Source of the DNA: Progne subis subis
Taxonomy: Eukaryota > Chordata > Aves > Passeriformes > Hirundinidae
Reading direction: 5' to 3'
NCBI GenBank assembly: GCA_022316685.1
Contig: JAKJHU010001514.1
Location: 1 to 64,000, forward strand
Length of the DNA: 64,000 nt
The notes beneath the pieces are model-generated. The model was not told the origin of the DNA, ran no database searches, and saw only the letters and a list, made by a program, of their open reading frames with translations. Of this stretch, positions 1 through 12,353 are shown in pieces. A program made the translations under genes and the position numbers. Position 1 is the first letter of the stretch. Every line of letters starts with the position of its first letter.

Positions 1-3000
1 TTTACCCGTGATAGAGATCTCTATAAACAACTTAAGCACCTTTTACTCGACCACAACAGTACTTTACCTAAGCAAGAGCTAAAAGATCTTTTAGAATGGA
101 CTCTAGTTAACTTTCCCAGTGCTGACCGTTCAGCTGTCTTTACCAGAGACTTTTGGGACTCAGTTGGAAATCGACTCTTTAATGATATTTCACGAAAGAA
201 TTTTGCTGTTGTTGAACTTGTACCTGCTTGCAGAGCTCTCGTTGAGCTCTTTGCTGCAAAAAACGCCGCTGCAGTCCGGCATCTAGTCCCGCTGGTCCCG
301 GAGATCCCCTCAGTGCGGCCACGGGTCTGCAGCACAAACCGCCCCCCTCCCCTCCTCTGCGCCGCGCAGTTTCGGCATCCGCGGCTCCGTCCCCCACCCG
401 CATGCCTGCGGCACCCTTCCCCTCGGCCCCATCGCCCCCACCGGACCCTGCGGCCCCTCCCACCGCGCCCTCAGTCCCGTTCACAGCTGGAATTCCTGTT
501 GCCGGTGCTCCCTCCCCCCGCTCCAGTGGCCGAGCCCCGGCACCGCGGCGGCCACGCCCCCTCCTCACCCCGCGGCTCGGGCTGGATCGCCCCCCCTCCC
601 CAGCGCGGGTCCCTCCACTCCACCACCCACCGTTTGCGGCTATGGCTACTGCAATAGCTAGTCTCCTTCACACCCAGGCTGCGACCCTCCTGCAGGCAGC
701 ACAGGCTCCCCTCGCCGCAGCAGAAGCGGCGCTGGCTGTGCCGCCGCTCTTCCGGTGCCCGCCGCTGCCTTGCCGCCTTTCAATGAGCCGGTGGTGCCGG
801 CTGCGCCGCCGCCGCCCGTGCCTGCAATTCCCTGGCGCACACAGACGCGGAGATGCCCACCATCCCCCCGCGTGTTCTGCCGCCTGCAGACTGCCCCAGC
901 CCCGCACCGCGGCGGACGCTGCAGCCCGTCCCAGTCCCTGCTCCGCGGGGCCCCTGCCCAACTTGCTAGCTACCAGCCGCTGAGTGCCACAGCACAGACG
1001 GCAGATGGCCGTGCAAGCCCCGTCCCTGCTCCGCGGCGCCCTCAGCCAGCCCTCCCATCCCTGCCGTGCCCCGATGTGTCCTGTGCCCGCAGATTCCTTC
1101 GCGTTCCCCCCCGTGGCCCTCGCCTCCCGCACCCCCAATGCGAGCAGTCGCCACGACACCCCCCCACACCGAGGCTGTGCACCCCGCGCATGCGCAGTTC
1201 GCGCCAAGCCGCCAAGCCGCATCACCGATACAGCCTGAGAGTTCCTACGCGCCCCATGCAGAGGCCTGCGCTCAGCCGGATCTTGTTACAGTTGCCATCC
1301 AAATAGTCCACACTGCCACGCGTGCTGCACAGCCCCCGACACAACAGCCATCAGCAGTTTCTGCACAACCACAGCCTTCAGCAATCTTTGACCAGCCCAC
1401 GACTCTGTACACAGCACAACAGCAACATGATTCTACAGCACTTATATGTATCCTTCCGCTCCTCTTCCACCCCCAACCTACATGCTACAGTGACAGCTTC
1501 GTGCCTGCCCAATCCTCCCGCTCCAAGCTCTTCTCACATGTCTTCACTGACAGGCTCTGTGCCTCCTGCATCCTGCCTGTGCCTCCTGCATGCCTGCCTC
1601 TGCCACCGCATCTTGCATCGTGCCCAAGCATGACAGGACCACAGCTTCACACACAAACCATGCAACGAGAAGGGCGAGGATGGAATGTGGCAGCCACTTT
1701 AACAAATACAGGACAGAAAGAAAACTGTTTTGCCCTTGCAGGCAGCTCTCTCAAAGCTGAACATCCACCACCACCAGTCCCATTTTGGAAGGTCCACAGA
1801 AATGTTCTGATGATGTTCAAATGACAGACTGGCATGAAGTCACACGCGAAATTTGCAAAGAAGAAAATCTAAATCCTCTAGCCATGCCTGTGATATTCAG
1901 CCAGCAAGCCGGAGGTCCCAGAACATGGACAGCGATCCCATCTCACGAAATAAAAGAATTAAGAAAAGCGATAAAAGACAGTGGCATCTGTTCTCCATAC
2001 TTTAAACAACTGCTAAAAAGCACCCTGGAAGGACATACACTTACACCAAATGACTGCAAAAACCTTGCTGCTGTGATTCTCACAGATTCTCAATATATGC
2101 TGTGGGAATTCAAATGGAGAAGGTTGCTCACAAACGTACTGCAGATGTACAGACAAAGTACTGATGTAGACCTTCGTACCCTTACTATGTCAAAGCTAAC
2201 TGGTGACCCTCCTGATGACAGAATGATAATCAAGTGAACTTACCCAAAATAGCATTAGACGACATCAAAAAGATGGCTCGTAGAGCCTTTGTACAAATTC
2301 AGCCTGCAGGAAGTTTTGAAAAAGCCTACAACTTAATCAGTCAAGATTCATCTGAACCATTTACTCATTTGTAGATCGAGTGATTCAAGCAGCAGAAAGA
2401 CAATGCGGTGATGACATAGCTCGCCCAATCATGATACGGGACATCATTGAAAATAATGCAAGCCAGAATGTAAAAGAGCAATCAAAGCCCTGGGAAAGAG
2501 AGACCCACAGTGCCTGAAATGATTGATGCCTGTAACCAAATAGGGAGCCCACAGCACGTCGCAACATTCAAGCAAATGAACTTGGAAAAACTATTGGAGA
2601 AAAAATTGAAAGGGCTCTCACAGTACAAGCAGCACAAGCTGAAACACGAGACCAGAAACTTACTGAAATCTTAACCGCCCTGCATCTAAGCTCACAACAA
2701 CAAGACAACACTGTTATGCAAGCTGCTGTGACTTCAGGACCTTGCTACTTCTGCAAGCGACCTGGACATATCATGAAGAACTGCCCAACATCAAAAGAGG
2801 TGTGCAGCACCAGATCGCAGCTCCACCTGTAAAAGGGAAAGCCTCCTGCCTGGCAGTACCAGCCAGACAGGACATCAGCAGAAAATACAATCAAAAAAAC
2901 CCCAAGGGGAGCGCCGCGCCATCGCGTGAAGAAACAAGTAATGGCACCCCAAGCGCCCGAGGAGAGATTTGTGAATACCCCGACCCAAAAGCTCTTCGCT

Positions 3001-3093
3001 TCATCACCAGCACAATCCCAAGTAATGACCCAAACCTACTACCCCCAGGGACCTGGTGCACCTTGGCAACCTCCAAGCCAACAACCTTTCTAA
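1..3093 (+). pseudogene. gag: ERV1 gag, partial and frameshifted
   Basis: Gag polyprotein of the ERV1 family (matrix, proline-rich spacer, capsid, nucleocapsid). The matrix segment is readable from base 1 and is nearly identical to the ERV2 matrix. Bases about 290-1780 are GC-rich and encode a low-complexity Pro/Ala/Ser-rich region, open in more than one frame, so the true frame is uncertain. Capsid is readable at 1785-2237, then frame changes follow near 2240-2740. One CCHC zinc knuckle (CYFCKRPGHIMKNC) lies at 2743-2784 and gag ends at a TAA at 3091-3093. Several single-base deletions relative to ERV2 break the frame, so no full Gag can be made. Confidence 0.85.
2894..2900 (+). promoter_or_regulatory. 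gag-pro -1 ribosomal frameshift slippery heptamer (ERV1)
   Basis: The heptamer A AAA AAC sits in the gag frame (codons CAA AAA AAC), directly before the region where the protease frame opens at -1. It is the canonical betaretroviral gag-pro slippery site and is present at the equivalent place in ERV2 and ERV5. Confidence 0.8.
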
Positions 3094-3726
3094 AAGATGA
3101 TGGTTACGATTATATCTCAACAGGGATCACTGGGCCTTCACAACATAGGCAAGACTTTTTAGTTGTTGGTAAAGAAAGAAATAGCATCCTGGGACTGCTT
3201 GTTTTGCCTTGTGTGATGTCTGTTAACTGCAACGAAGAATTACTAGTGCTAGCCAATGCCTGCTATCCCCCATTGCACATTCCTCCCAGAACCCCCATAG
3301 CTATTGCCATAGCATTGCCTATGGGAACTATGGACCAAATGCCACCACGCTGTTTCCCCGTCACTCCTGAAATCCTGAAGTTCTATGGGTTCAACACATA
3401 AGTGAACAAAGACCAATGCTAACTTGTGAGTTGTCAAATGGTGGCTTCAAGTTAACATCAAAGGAATGATAGATACTGGCGCTGATGTTTCTGTGATCTC
3501 TTCTTACTATTGGCCAAGAGATTGGAAGTTAGTAACTCCCCCAGGTACCCTCACAGGCATCGGAGGTGTCACTCCGTGCTTGCAAAGCGAATCTGTAATC
3601 ACCATTACAGGACCAGATGAGAAGAAAGCAGCAATCCGTCCCTATGTAGTGCAAAAGCCCATCACAGTGTGGGGAAGGGACTTGCTTTCTCAGTGGGGAG
3701 CGAAAATTGAACTGGGTTTTTCATAG
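2901..3726 (+). pseudogene. pro: ERV1 pro: dUTPase-like domain plus aspartic protease
   Basis: The -1 frame after the slippery site encodes a degenerate dUTPase-like segment (about 2990-3350, ending in a [13 protein letters not shown] stretch like the last dUTPase motif), then a retropepsin with active site MIDTGADVSVIS at 3466-3501 and a GRDLLSQWGAKI C-terminal motif. A small deletion near 3376-3440 breaks the frame between the two halves compared with ERV2. The conserved dUTPase catalytic motifs are not evident, so the dUTPase part is probably non-enzymatic; that assignment rests on position and the last motif only. Confidence 0.75.
3714..3720 (+). promoter_or_regulatory. probable pro-pol -1 frameshift heptamer (ERV1)
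   Basis: G GGT TTT lies in the protease frame six bases before the protease stop (TAG at 3724-3726), and pol continues in the -1 frame. It fits the X XXY YYZ rule. The ERV2 copy has one substitution here (G AGT TTT). Confidence 0.6.
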
Positions 3727-6445
3727 GGGCCACTGAAGCACTCGGCACTCTCAAGCTAACCTGGAAAACTGACACCCCTGTCTGGGTTGACCAGTGGCCC
3801 CTACCAGACAATAAGCTGAGTGCCCTCAAGGATCTAGTAGCTGAACAACTGCAAAAAGGCCACATTAAGCCCACTAACAGTCCCTGGAACTCACCTGTGT
3901 TTGTAATCCATAAGAAAACCTCCAACACCTGGCGATTGTTACAAGATCTCAGAAAGATCAACGCAGTGATTGAGAACATGGGTCCCCTCCAACCTGGTCT
4001 ACCCAACCTTTCCATGATCCCGAGAGACTGGCCACTTGTAATCATAGATCTAAAAGACTGTTTTTTCAATATCCCACTGCATCCAGACGACGCACCTCGT
4101 TTTGCCTTTTCTGTTCCAAGTACAAACCTGCAAGAACCGCTCCAAAGATATCATTGGCTCGTTTTACCCCAAGGGATGAAAAATTCTCCAACTATCTGCC
4201 AACATTTTGTAGCCCGTGCACTGTCTCCAGTCCGTGAACAGTTCACACAATCAGTTATCCTCCACTACATGGATGATTTGCTCATCGCAGCACCAACACG
4301 AAAACAAATGGAAATGACTCGTGATTGTGTTGTTGCTGAAATCAAAAAGAGTGGACTGGTGATCTCTGAATCAAAAATACAAGAGACTGCTCCCTGGAAA
4401 TATTTAGGTTGGAAACTGACAGAACAGTCCATCACTCCTCAAAAGATACAAATCCGAACTGATGTTCACACCTTGCAAGACTTGCAGCAGCTTTTAGGAG
4501 AAATTAACTGGGTCAGGCCTGTCCTAGGAATCACAGCTGATGAACTTGCTCCACTTTTTGATTTGCTGAAGGGGACAATGACATCAGATCCCCCAGATCC
4601 CTCACTCCTAAGGCTCACAAGGCCTTAGAAGAAATTACTAGTGCTCTGCAGAGCAGGCAAGCACATCGCTGTGTCCCTGACAAACCCTTTTTCCTTGCAA
4701 TCTTAGGAGAAAAGCTGAGACTGTGTGGTCTCATCTTTCAATGGGATTCTTCCCACAAAGATCCGTTGTTAATAATTGAATGGGTTTTTATCTCATACAG
4801 GTCGCCAAAGACAATCCTCACACCTTTAGAAATGATGTCTCAAATCATCATCAAAGGTAGAACAAGGCTTCTTTCAATAGCAGGTCGTGAATTCGCAATC
4901 ATCTATCTGCCCATGAAGAAAACCTATTTTGATTGGGCAATGCAAAAATCAGAAGACTTGCTGTATGCCTTGCTCGATTTCCCAGGCATTTGTTCCATTC
5001 ATTATCCAGCACACAAAATGATCAAAGCTAAATTATGTTACAAAGAAAAGCCCCTGATCAGTGAAGAGCCTTAGATGCAGTCACTATCTTCACTGATGGG
5101 TCAGGGCGAACGTACAATTCGGTCGTCACATGGCAAAATAAAAATACTAAAACCTGGGAACAAGATGTTCAAAAGTTGAAGGTTCTCCCCAAATTGTTGA
5201 ATTGGCAGCAGTTGTAAGAGCATTTCAGCTCTTTCCAGAACCTTTCAACCTGATCACTGATTCAGCATACGTTGCTAATGTTATTAAGAGAATTGAAGGA
5301 TCTGTTCTAAAGGATGTGAACAACGACAAGTTGTGCCTTTGGCTCACCTGTCTCTATCAAATTTTATCACACAGAACTAATCCTTATTTTATTTCTCACA
5401 TTAGAGCTCATTCAGGTCTTCCAGGATTTATGGCAGAGGGAAATGCACGAGCTGATGCATTGGCATCAGCTGCATCTGATGAGGAAGGTGCAGCAATCAT
5501 TGAAAATTCTACCTCAGTGCTTGCTGCAACCACCTTGCCTAACACTGTTGAACAAGCCAAACTGAGTCATGCATTTTTTCACCAAAATGCACAGGCAATC
5601 AAACGAGATTTTCACCTTACCCTAGAACAAGCACAAAATATTGTACGAGCTTGCCCAAACTGTCAGCAAGTTCAACCTCTCCCCTCCTCAGGAGCCACCA
5701 ACCCAAGGGGGTTGGAAAGTTTACAGAAATGGCAAACAGATGTTACTAAGTACCCCTCTTTTGGGAAACTTAAAAATATCCATGTCTCTATTGATACATT
5801 TTCAAATGCAGTTTTTGCTTCTGTACATGCAGGAGAAACAGCTAAGCATGTTTGCCAGCATTTTTCACAAGCTTTCTCCTATTTAGGTGTCCCCCAAGAA
5901 ATTAAAACTGATAATGGTCCTTCATACACCTCACAAGAATTAGCTGCATTCCTGAATGATTGGGGTGTTCGCCATACATTTGGCATTCCTTACTCTCCCA
6001 CGAGTCAAGGAATCATAGAAAGAACACATCAAACTCTAAAACGCATTTTAGATCAACAGAAAGGGGGAGAAGACCAGGCTGTACCTCAAAAGAGGTTGAA
6101 TAAAGCCCTCTATGTTTATAATTTTCTGAACAGCTCTGCAGAAGAGCCAGACCCCCCCATTTACAGACATTTCTTAAACAATAAGAAAGCAAAACTGAAA
6201 GAGCACCCCCAGTTTTAATTAAAAACCTAGATTCAGGACAAATTGAAGGACCATACTGTCTTATAACATGGGGGAAGGGGTTTGCGTGTGTCTCCACAGA
6301 AAAAGGACTCCGGTGGATTCCAGCAAAGAACGTGAAACCGTACCACGCATCGAAGCCCGCTGAGACCCCCCATCAGCCAGTACTGCTGCAAACCAAGAAG
6401 CAAGCACCCAGACCTGAGCTGCGCAGAATCATCAGGAGAAGATGA
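3714..6445 (+). pseudogene. pol: ERV1 pol: reverse transcriptase, RNase H, integrase
   Basis: Reverse transcriptase is open at 3897-4628 with the VIIDLKD box and the YMDD catalytic motif at 4266-4277. Frame breaks near 4575-4630, 5070 and 5175 separate it from the connection domain and RNase H. From 5202 to 6218 RNase H and integrase are open together: integrase shows the HHCC zinc motif, then WQTDV, TDNGPSY and IIERTH, which supply the D, D, E catalytic triad. A further frame change near 6210 precedes the basic C-terminal tail, whose TGA at 6443-6445 overlaps the env ATG as ATGA. The YMDD and DDE residues are present, but the frame breaks make it a pseudogene. Confidence 0.9.
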
Positions 6446-7821
6446 TCCGCCAAAAGCAGCCCAAGAAAAGACTGAAGTTTTATCATTTGCGCACGTGCAT
6501 GTTACTTTTGTTCTTTTGTTTTAGTTCTTGTAGTCCAGCTTTACCTGTAAGTCAACCAAAGACAAATGTCTGGGTTGCTTTAGCCAAGTCTGCAGGCTCT
6601 GACACCATCTGTCTATCCGACACAAGCCCTGACAAACCTTTTTCACCTGTTTAGTTGGAGTGCCTCTTCCAGAAGGTTTTGACAATGTTACTTTTGACAA
6701 ATACTGGCCATATGATGATCATCACATATCCCCAACTCCCAGCCAAAAACACCAAACTTATATTGACAATTCTAAAGTTGATAAATCTGACCTCCAAGAG
6801 CTAGAAATCCTAGGCTCATTAACTATGAGCACCTGTTACTTCTTTCATTTCCGAGGAGAAAATGGCCCTCATTTAAACGTTACCCCTTATCACCCAGTTT
6901 ATAGCAACATGACTTCTTGGTGCAATCAAACTAAGCTTCTCATGTATGATGAGCCCCAAGCAGATCGCTTTAACAAACTTCCTATTCGATTTCCTAAAGG
7001 GATTTGGCTCATCTGTGGAGACAGGGCCTGGCAAGGTATACCTTCAAAAATAGATGGTGGTCCTTGTGCCATGGGACAACTTACAATAATTGCTCCAATG
7101 TCAAAAAAGCAGTCAAAAAGAAAAAGCAGGAGGATTAGATCCTCCTGGGGACATGAATATGAGAGCAACTGTGATAGTAATTTCCATCCTTGGATCTCAG
7201 GTGAGTCAATTGCTGCTAGCATTTTCCTGCCTCAGCTAAGCTCCTCAATTGCCCTAAAACAACTGAACAAGTTAGGATGCTGGCTCAGCAAAGAAGTAAA
7301 TGCCACCTCTACTATGATCAGTGACTTGCTGACAGATGAAGAAGCAATCAGACATGCCACTTTACAAAACAGAGCTGCCATTGACTACCTTCTTCTGGCA
7401 CATGGACATGGTTGTGAAGATTTTGAAGGTTTGTGCTGCATGAATTTATCTGATCACTCTGTTTCCATTCATAAACAATTGCAAGAAATGAGAGATTTAG
7501 CTAGTCAAATTACAATAGATGACCCATCCTGGCTGGACAATTTGTTTGATGGTTTGGCTTTGCACCTTGGCTAAAGGAACTTTGTAAGATAGGTTTGATT
7601 GTTCTAATAGTAGTAATTGTAGTTTTAGTAGCAGTTCCCTGCATACTTCAGTGTGTGCAAAAAGTAATGAGTAAGACAGTGTCTAGCGTTTTAGTTGTTA
7701 ATAAGAATGGGGAGATGTTGGGAAGGATGAAGCCAGAAAGCCCTATAAATATGATTGCTTGGACTCTGAGAATGTGAAACCTGTAACTGAGATAGAATTG
7801 AAAGTAAGTTTTGATGTTTAA
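6442..7821 (+). pseudogene. env: ERV1 env, frameshifted
   Basis: Envelope precursor starting at the ATG that overlaps the pol stop. A hydrophobic leader, N-glycosylation sites, a basic Lys/Arg cleavage region and a transmembrane subunit with the CX6CC motif (CEDFEGLCC) match the intact ERV2 env. Relative to that copy one base is missing near 6648, giving an early stop at 6654, and the frame shifts again near 7560, just before the membrane anchor. Its last codons lie inside the 3' LTR, as in ERV2. It is a relic. Confidence 0.9.
7703..7715 (+). other. polypurine tract of ERV1
   Basis: Purine-rich run (AAGAATGGGGAGA) immediately upstream of the LTR start TGTTGGGAAGG; the expected primer site for plus-strand DNA synthesis. 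Confidence 0.7.
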
Positions 7822-8244
7822 AATGTCCTAGCTACTAGATGCCTGAGAAAACAACCCCCAATGTATGATTCATCCCACACATGTAACTCTCCCTAAAGTA
7901 GCAAGTGTCTGTAGCCCCATTGGCACAAGCCTGCTACAGTCCACCTCGAGACCTCTTATCAGAGGGCTGCGAGAGTGGGCCGCGCTCTTTCTGCTTCTCT
8001 CTTGTCTCTGTGTGCTCTCCTCCTTTGCTCTTCTCTTTTGCATCTTGCTCTTGGAATTTCTTTATCACTCACTGCCCCCATTTACCAAGGCCATGCTGCA
8101 GCGGCGCCTAGCAGCTCTGGGCAAAGCCTCACGCTCTACACAATAACCGCTCTTGCTACAACCCAACTTCAGAGATCTCTCGTCCAGACCCATACACACC
8201 GTCCTGGAGTCCTCAACAGCAGAAGGAACAGGCATTTTTCGACA
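7716..8244 (+). repeat. 3' LTR of ERV1
   Basis: About 529 bp, beginning TGTTGGG and ending TTCGACA, with a TG...CA structure. The polyadenylation hexamer seen in the ERV2 5' LTR (AATAAA) is AATAAC here. It is visibly more similar to the ERV2 5' LTR (shared CT-rich block at about 7985-8035) than that LTR is to its own 3' partner. Confidence 0.9.
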
Positions 8245-10130
8245 CTGCACAAGCTGGCAATCTGGGCAAGCACTAATGATTTCTTTTGCCTGACTTTTGG
8301 AAATGTAAAAGCCTTCCATTAGTGCTTGAGCATTCTGATGAAAGAATGCATGACTCAATTTTGCCTGTTCAAAAATGTTCGGTAAAGTCCTTGAAATTGG
8401 CATGGTCAATTTGTCTGCGTGTGCATTGCTTTCTGCTAAAAAACCTGGAAGGGATGAATGTGCTCTGATGTGAGAGACAAAGTATTTATGTTTTCTGTTT
8501 TGCAACAATATCCTCATGCATAGCAAATATGAATACAAATTTTCATTGTCAACTTCTCTCAAAAGTGAACCCTCAAGCCTCTTGACCACATTAGCTACGT
8601 AAGCTGCGTCTGTGATCAAGTTAAAAGGTTGCTGGAACAGCTCAAAAGTTCTGACCACTGCTGCTAATTCCACTATTTGTGGTGACCCTTGTACTATTCT
8701 TATATCTGATTTCCACTCCCCCGTGATGTCATTTTGCTATGTACTTACTGATTTGTGAGTCTTTCCTGAGCCGTTGGTAAAAACTGTTATTGCATCTAAC
8801 GGCACCTCACTTATTTTCGGTTTTTCTCTGAAACTTATTTTTGCTTTCAACAGCCTGTGACTTGGGAAATGAATAGTACAAACACCTGAGTAATCTAACA
8901 ATGCAATCTGCAAATCCTCTGACTTTTGCAAAGCCCAATCAAAATAATCTTTTTTCAAAGGCAGGTAAATTGTTGTAAAATCTTTGCTTGCTATTGTTTG
9001 CAGCCTGGTCTTAGCTTTGATGATGATCTGAGCTATCATTTCCAGACTTGAGAGGATCGTCCTCGGAGACCTGTAAGATAAAAAAATCCACTCTAAAATC
9101 AACAATGGGTCTTTCTGTGATGAATCCCACTGAAAAATCAATCCATACAACTGTATTTTTTCCCCCCAACACTGCAAGAAAAAAAGGTAAAGATGTTACA
9201 AAGTGATGTGCCTGTCTCTGCTGGAGGGCTCCAGCAATTTTCTCAAGGGCCTCCCGAGCCTCTGGGGTGAGGCTCCTGGGAGATTTGATGTTACTGTCCC
9301 CGTTCAAGAGATTGAACAACGGCGCAAGTTTCATCATTTGTGATCCCTAAGATGGATCTCATCCAGTTGATTTCCCCAAAAGTTGTTGCAAATCCTGTAA
9401 GTTGTTACTTCTGTTTTAATTTCTATTTTCTGTGGTTCACTGTTTGTTCAGTGATTTTCCATCCTAAGTATTTCCAAGGTGCAATTTCCTGAATTTTTGA
9501 AGTTGAAATTTCCAAACCTGCATGTTGCACCTCTGTGATCACACAGTCACGAGCTCTCTGCAATTCCTGTTGTGTCGGTGCTGCAATGAGCAGATCATCC
9601 ATATAATGAATGATTTTTGTTCCTGGATGTTTCTCTCGAGCTGGAGACAGTGCCCGTGCAACAAACCATTGGCAGATGGTCGGCGAGTTCCGGAGTCCTT
9701 GAGGAAGAACAACCCAATGGTATCTCTGCAGAGGCTCCTCCCTGTTGACACTTGGGATGGAAAAGGCAAATCGAGGAGCATCATCTGGATGAAGTGGAAT
9801 GTTGAAAAAACAGTCTTTGAGATCAATGATCACAAGCGGCCAATCTCTCGGAATCATTGAGAGAGATGGAAGCCTTAGCTGAAGTGGTCCCATTTCCTCA
9901 ATGACCTCATTGATTTTTCTGAGATCATGAAGCAATCTCCATGATCCAGAGGCTTTCTTGCGAATGACAAACACTGGGGAATTCCAGGGACTGTTTGTTG
10001 GTACAATGTGTCTCTTTTCCAATTGTTCCCTGACCAAATTTTTGAGAGCACTCAATTTTTTCCTTTCGAGGGGCCACTGATCCACCCATCCACCCAGACA
10101 GGATTGTCTGTTTTCCAGGTCAATTTCAAA
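8245..10130 (-). pseudogene. pol: ERV4 pol, truncated in integrase
   Basis: RT core is open at 10085-9423 with [17 protein letters not shown] and YMDD (9594-9605). The connection domain follows in two frames (9337-9011 and 9177-8737), with TVFTNGSG at the RNase H start, where the first catalytic Asp appears replaced by Asn. RNase H continues at 8673 and runs into the integrase HHCC zinc motif (HAFFHQNA, ACPDCQ) before the gene is cut by the ERV1 LTR. The catalytic core of integrase is absent from the window. Confidence 0.87.
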
Positions 10131-10155
10131 GTGGTGAGTGCCACAGTGGCCCCCA

Positions 10156-11040
10156 CTAAAAATCCACTTCCAACCTCACGCCCCATTGTACTAAAATGTC
10201 CCTTCCCCACACTGTGATGGGTCTTTGCACAACAAATGGGCGAATGATTGCAGTCTTACCTCCTGGCCCCGAGACAACAACCGCATCTTCACTCTGCAGA
10301 CATAAGGTGTTCCCCCCTATGCCTGAAAGAGGACTCAAGGGAGCAATTAAGTTCCAATTTTTGGGCCAAAAAAAGATATGAAATTACCGTGACATCTGCC
10401 CCTGTGTCGAGCATCCCTTTGACTGCGATTGTCTTGTCACCCTGGGTCAATTCACAGACGAGAATTGGTCTGTCTCGGCCTATGTGTTTCACCCAGGAGG
10501 CATGAACCTCCATGTGCTCACCTGAAGGAGGATCTTGTTCCCGGAGCACTGGCAAGACTTGTTCTGCTGCATGAGGTGGCAATGCAATTGCCCTGGCAAT
10601 CGAGGTGTTTGGAGGAATGATCAATGGTGGCTGATGAGGCTTCGCTAAAACTGTCAACTCGTCATTGCGATCTGCTGAAATGACAGAAGGGTAAATAACA
10701 AGTCCTAAAACACTGCTTCTGTCCTTACCTATAATTAGAAAGTCCTGTCTCTTCTACGAGGATCCAGTGACACCAGTGGGTATCACTGCATAATTGTCAT
10801 CCAAAAAACCTATCACTTTGGAAGTTGCCAAGTCACATTGCGCCCCTGGTGGGAGTAACTCTGGATCACTGGGGATCCTACAAATTGTCCTGCTGAGGGC
10901 GCTGGATTGTTGTTCCCCAATGATTGTCCCCCTTGCGAAACCTGCTCTTGAGTCATCGCCAGCACTTGTGTCGTCGCGCGTTGACGATTCGCGCTCTTTC
11001 TGGAGTTTCCTGACTGAGTTTTTCCACTCGCATTGTTTTT
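10156..11040 (-). pseudogene. pro: ERV4 pro: dUTPase-like segment plus protease
   Basis: A dUTPase-like segment (11176-10754 frame, with PPGAQCDLATSK) is followed after a frame break by a retropepsin with MLDTGADVTVIS (in the 10657-10289 frame) and a GRDILVQWG motif near 10180. The layout matches pro of ERV1/ERV2. The candidate gag-pro slippery site near 11028-11042 reads C AAA AAC, one base away from the canonical heptamer. Confidence 0.75.
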
Positions 11041-12317
11041 GCAGGGCGATAATTCCTTCTCCCGCATGTCGGACAATGATCTGTTGAATTTGCATTGTTG
11101 GTAATTTGTGGACAATCCTTTTTGAAATGCCTTGATCTGCCACACTTGTAACACTGTCTTTGTTGAAAATTTGCAAATGCGTCTTTGACAGCTTTTTCCA
11201 CTTGATCTTCTAAAATTGCTGCAACGTGCTGTGGTGTCCCCGCCTTGCTGCATGCCTCTAGAATTTCTGCCATGGTGAGTTGGCCTGGCATTGCAGTGAT
11301 GACGCGCTTGCATTCTGGGTTGGCATTTGCAAATGCAAGACACCGAATCAAATGTGACTTCACTGCTTCATCTGTGACTTGCCTGTCCACTGCTTGTGTG
11401 AGACGATCGATGAATGCACTGAAGGGTTCTGAAGGACTTTGTCTCACTTCTGTAAAAATACTTTCTGTGACTTTTGTTGGTGAAACTTGCACTATTGCCT
11501 TTTTGGCTGCATCCTTGATGTCTGTCAAGACATCTCGAGGAAGAAACCTGGCTTGACGAGCTGCACTGTCAAGCGGTGGATCACCAGCCAATTGTGCTAA
11601 TGTGAAACTCGCATTTGCTCCTCTTTGGTATTTAATTCTGTAATCATTTAAATTTTTTCTCCATTTTGCTTCCTAAACGATGAATTGTGCATCACTCAGG
11701 ATCATCGAAGCAAGGGATCGGAGGTCATATGGTATTAAATCATATATTTTAAATGTCCTTTTTAAAAGTTGTTTGAAATATGGAGACCCCAATCCATTGT
11801 CACGAATGGCTTTCATCAGATCTTTGATGACTTCACGATCTAACCTCTCCTATCTTGGGTTTGCATCCTGTGCATCATATGTCACTGGTATAGCCATGCC
11901 CTTTGGACCCATTGAAAGTGTATCCCCTTTCAATGTATATTTCTTTATGTCTGTCCAGTCTGTTGGACGGAATTTTGGCTTGGCAGAAGCCTGTGCAGTG
12001 TCTGCCTCTAAAATTGTCTCTTTTGCTGCTTCATCTTTCCTTGAACTTACTTGTTTTGCAGGCTTCACTTTATTGGGTTTTGTTTCTTTCTCTGTTTCCC
12101 TTTCTCTTTCTTTTTCCTTCTCCCTTTCTTCTCTTTCTCTTTCTCTTTCTCTTTCTCTTCTCTTCCTCTTTCTCTTTCTCTTTCTCTTTCTCTTTCTCTT
12201 TCTCTTTCTCTTTCTCTTTTCTCTTTCTCTTTCTCTTTCTCTTTCTCTTTCTCTTTCTCTTTCTCTTTCTCTTTCTCTTTCTCTTTCTCTTTCTCTTTCT
12301 CTTTCTCTTTCTCTTTC

Positions 12318-12353
<36 letters not shown>

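Larger units (their letters stand above)
1..8244 (+). mobile_element. ERV1: class II (beta-like) endogenous retrovirus, 5' end outside window
   Basis: Plus-strand provirus lacking its 5' LTR and first gag codons because the window starts inside gag. Order is gag, dUTPase-like/protease, reverse transcriptase-RNase H-integrase, env and 3' LTR. It is closely related along its whole length to ERV2 at 34498-44020 on the other strand. Protein frames are broken at several single-base indels, so it is a fossil copy. The LTR terminus (..CGACA) abuts ERV4 integrase at 8244/8245, so ERV1 jumped into ERV4 in the opposite orientation; the matching left junction is outside the window. Confidence 0.93.

Noticed and set aside
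402..1306. Pro/Ala-rich frames in two registers within ERV1 gag
   Set aside because: Both are open because of GC content; only one can be gag and neither is a separate gene.
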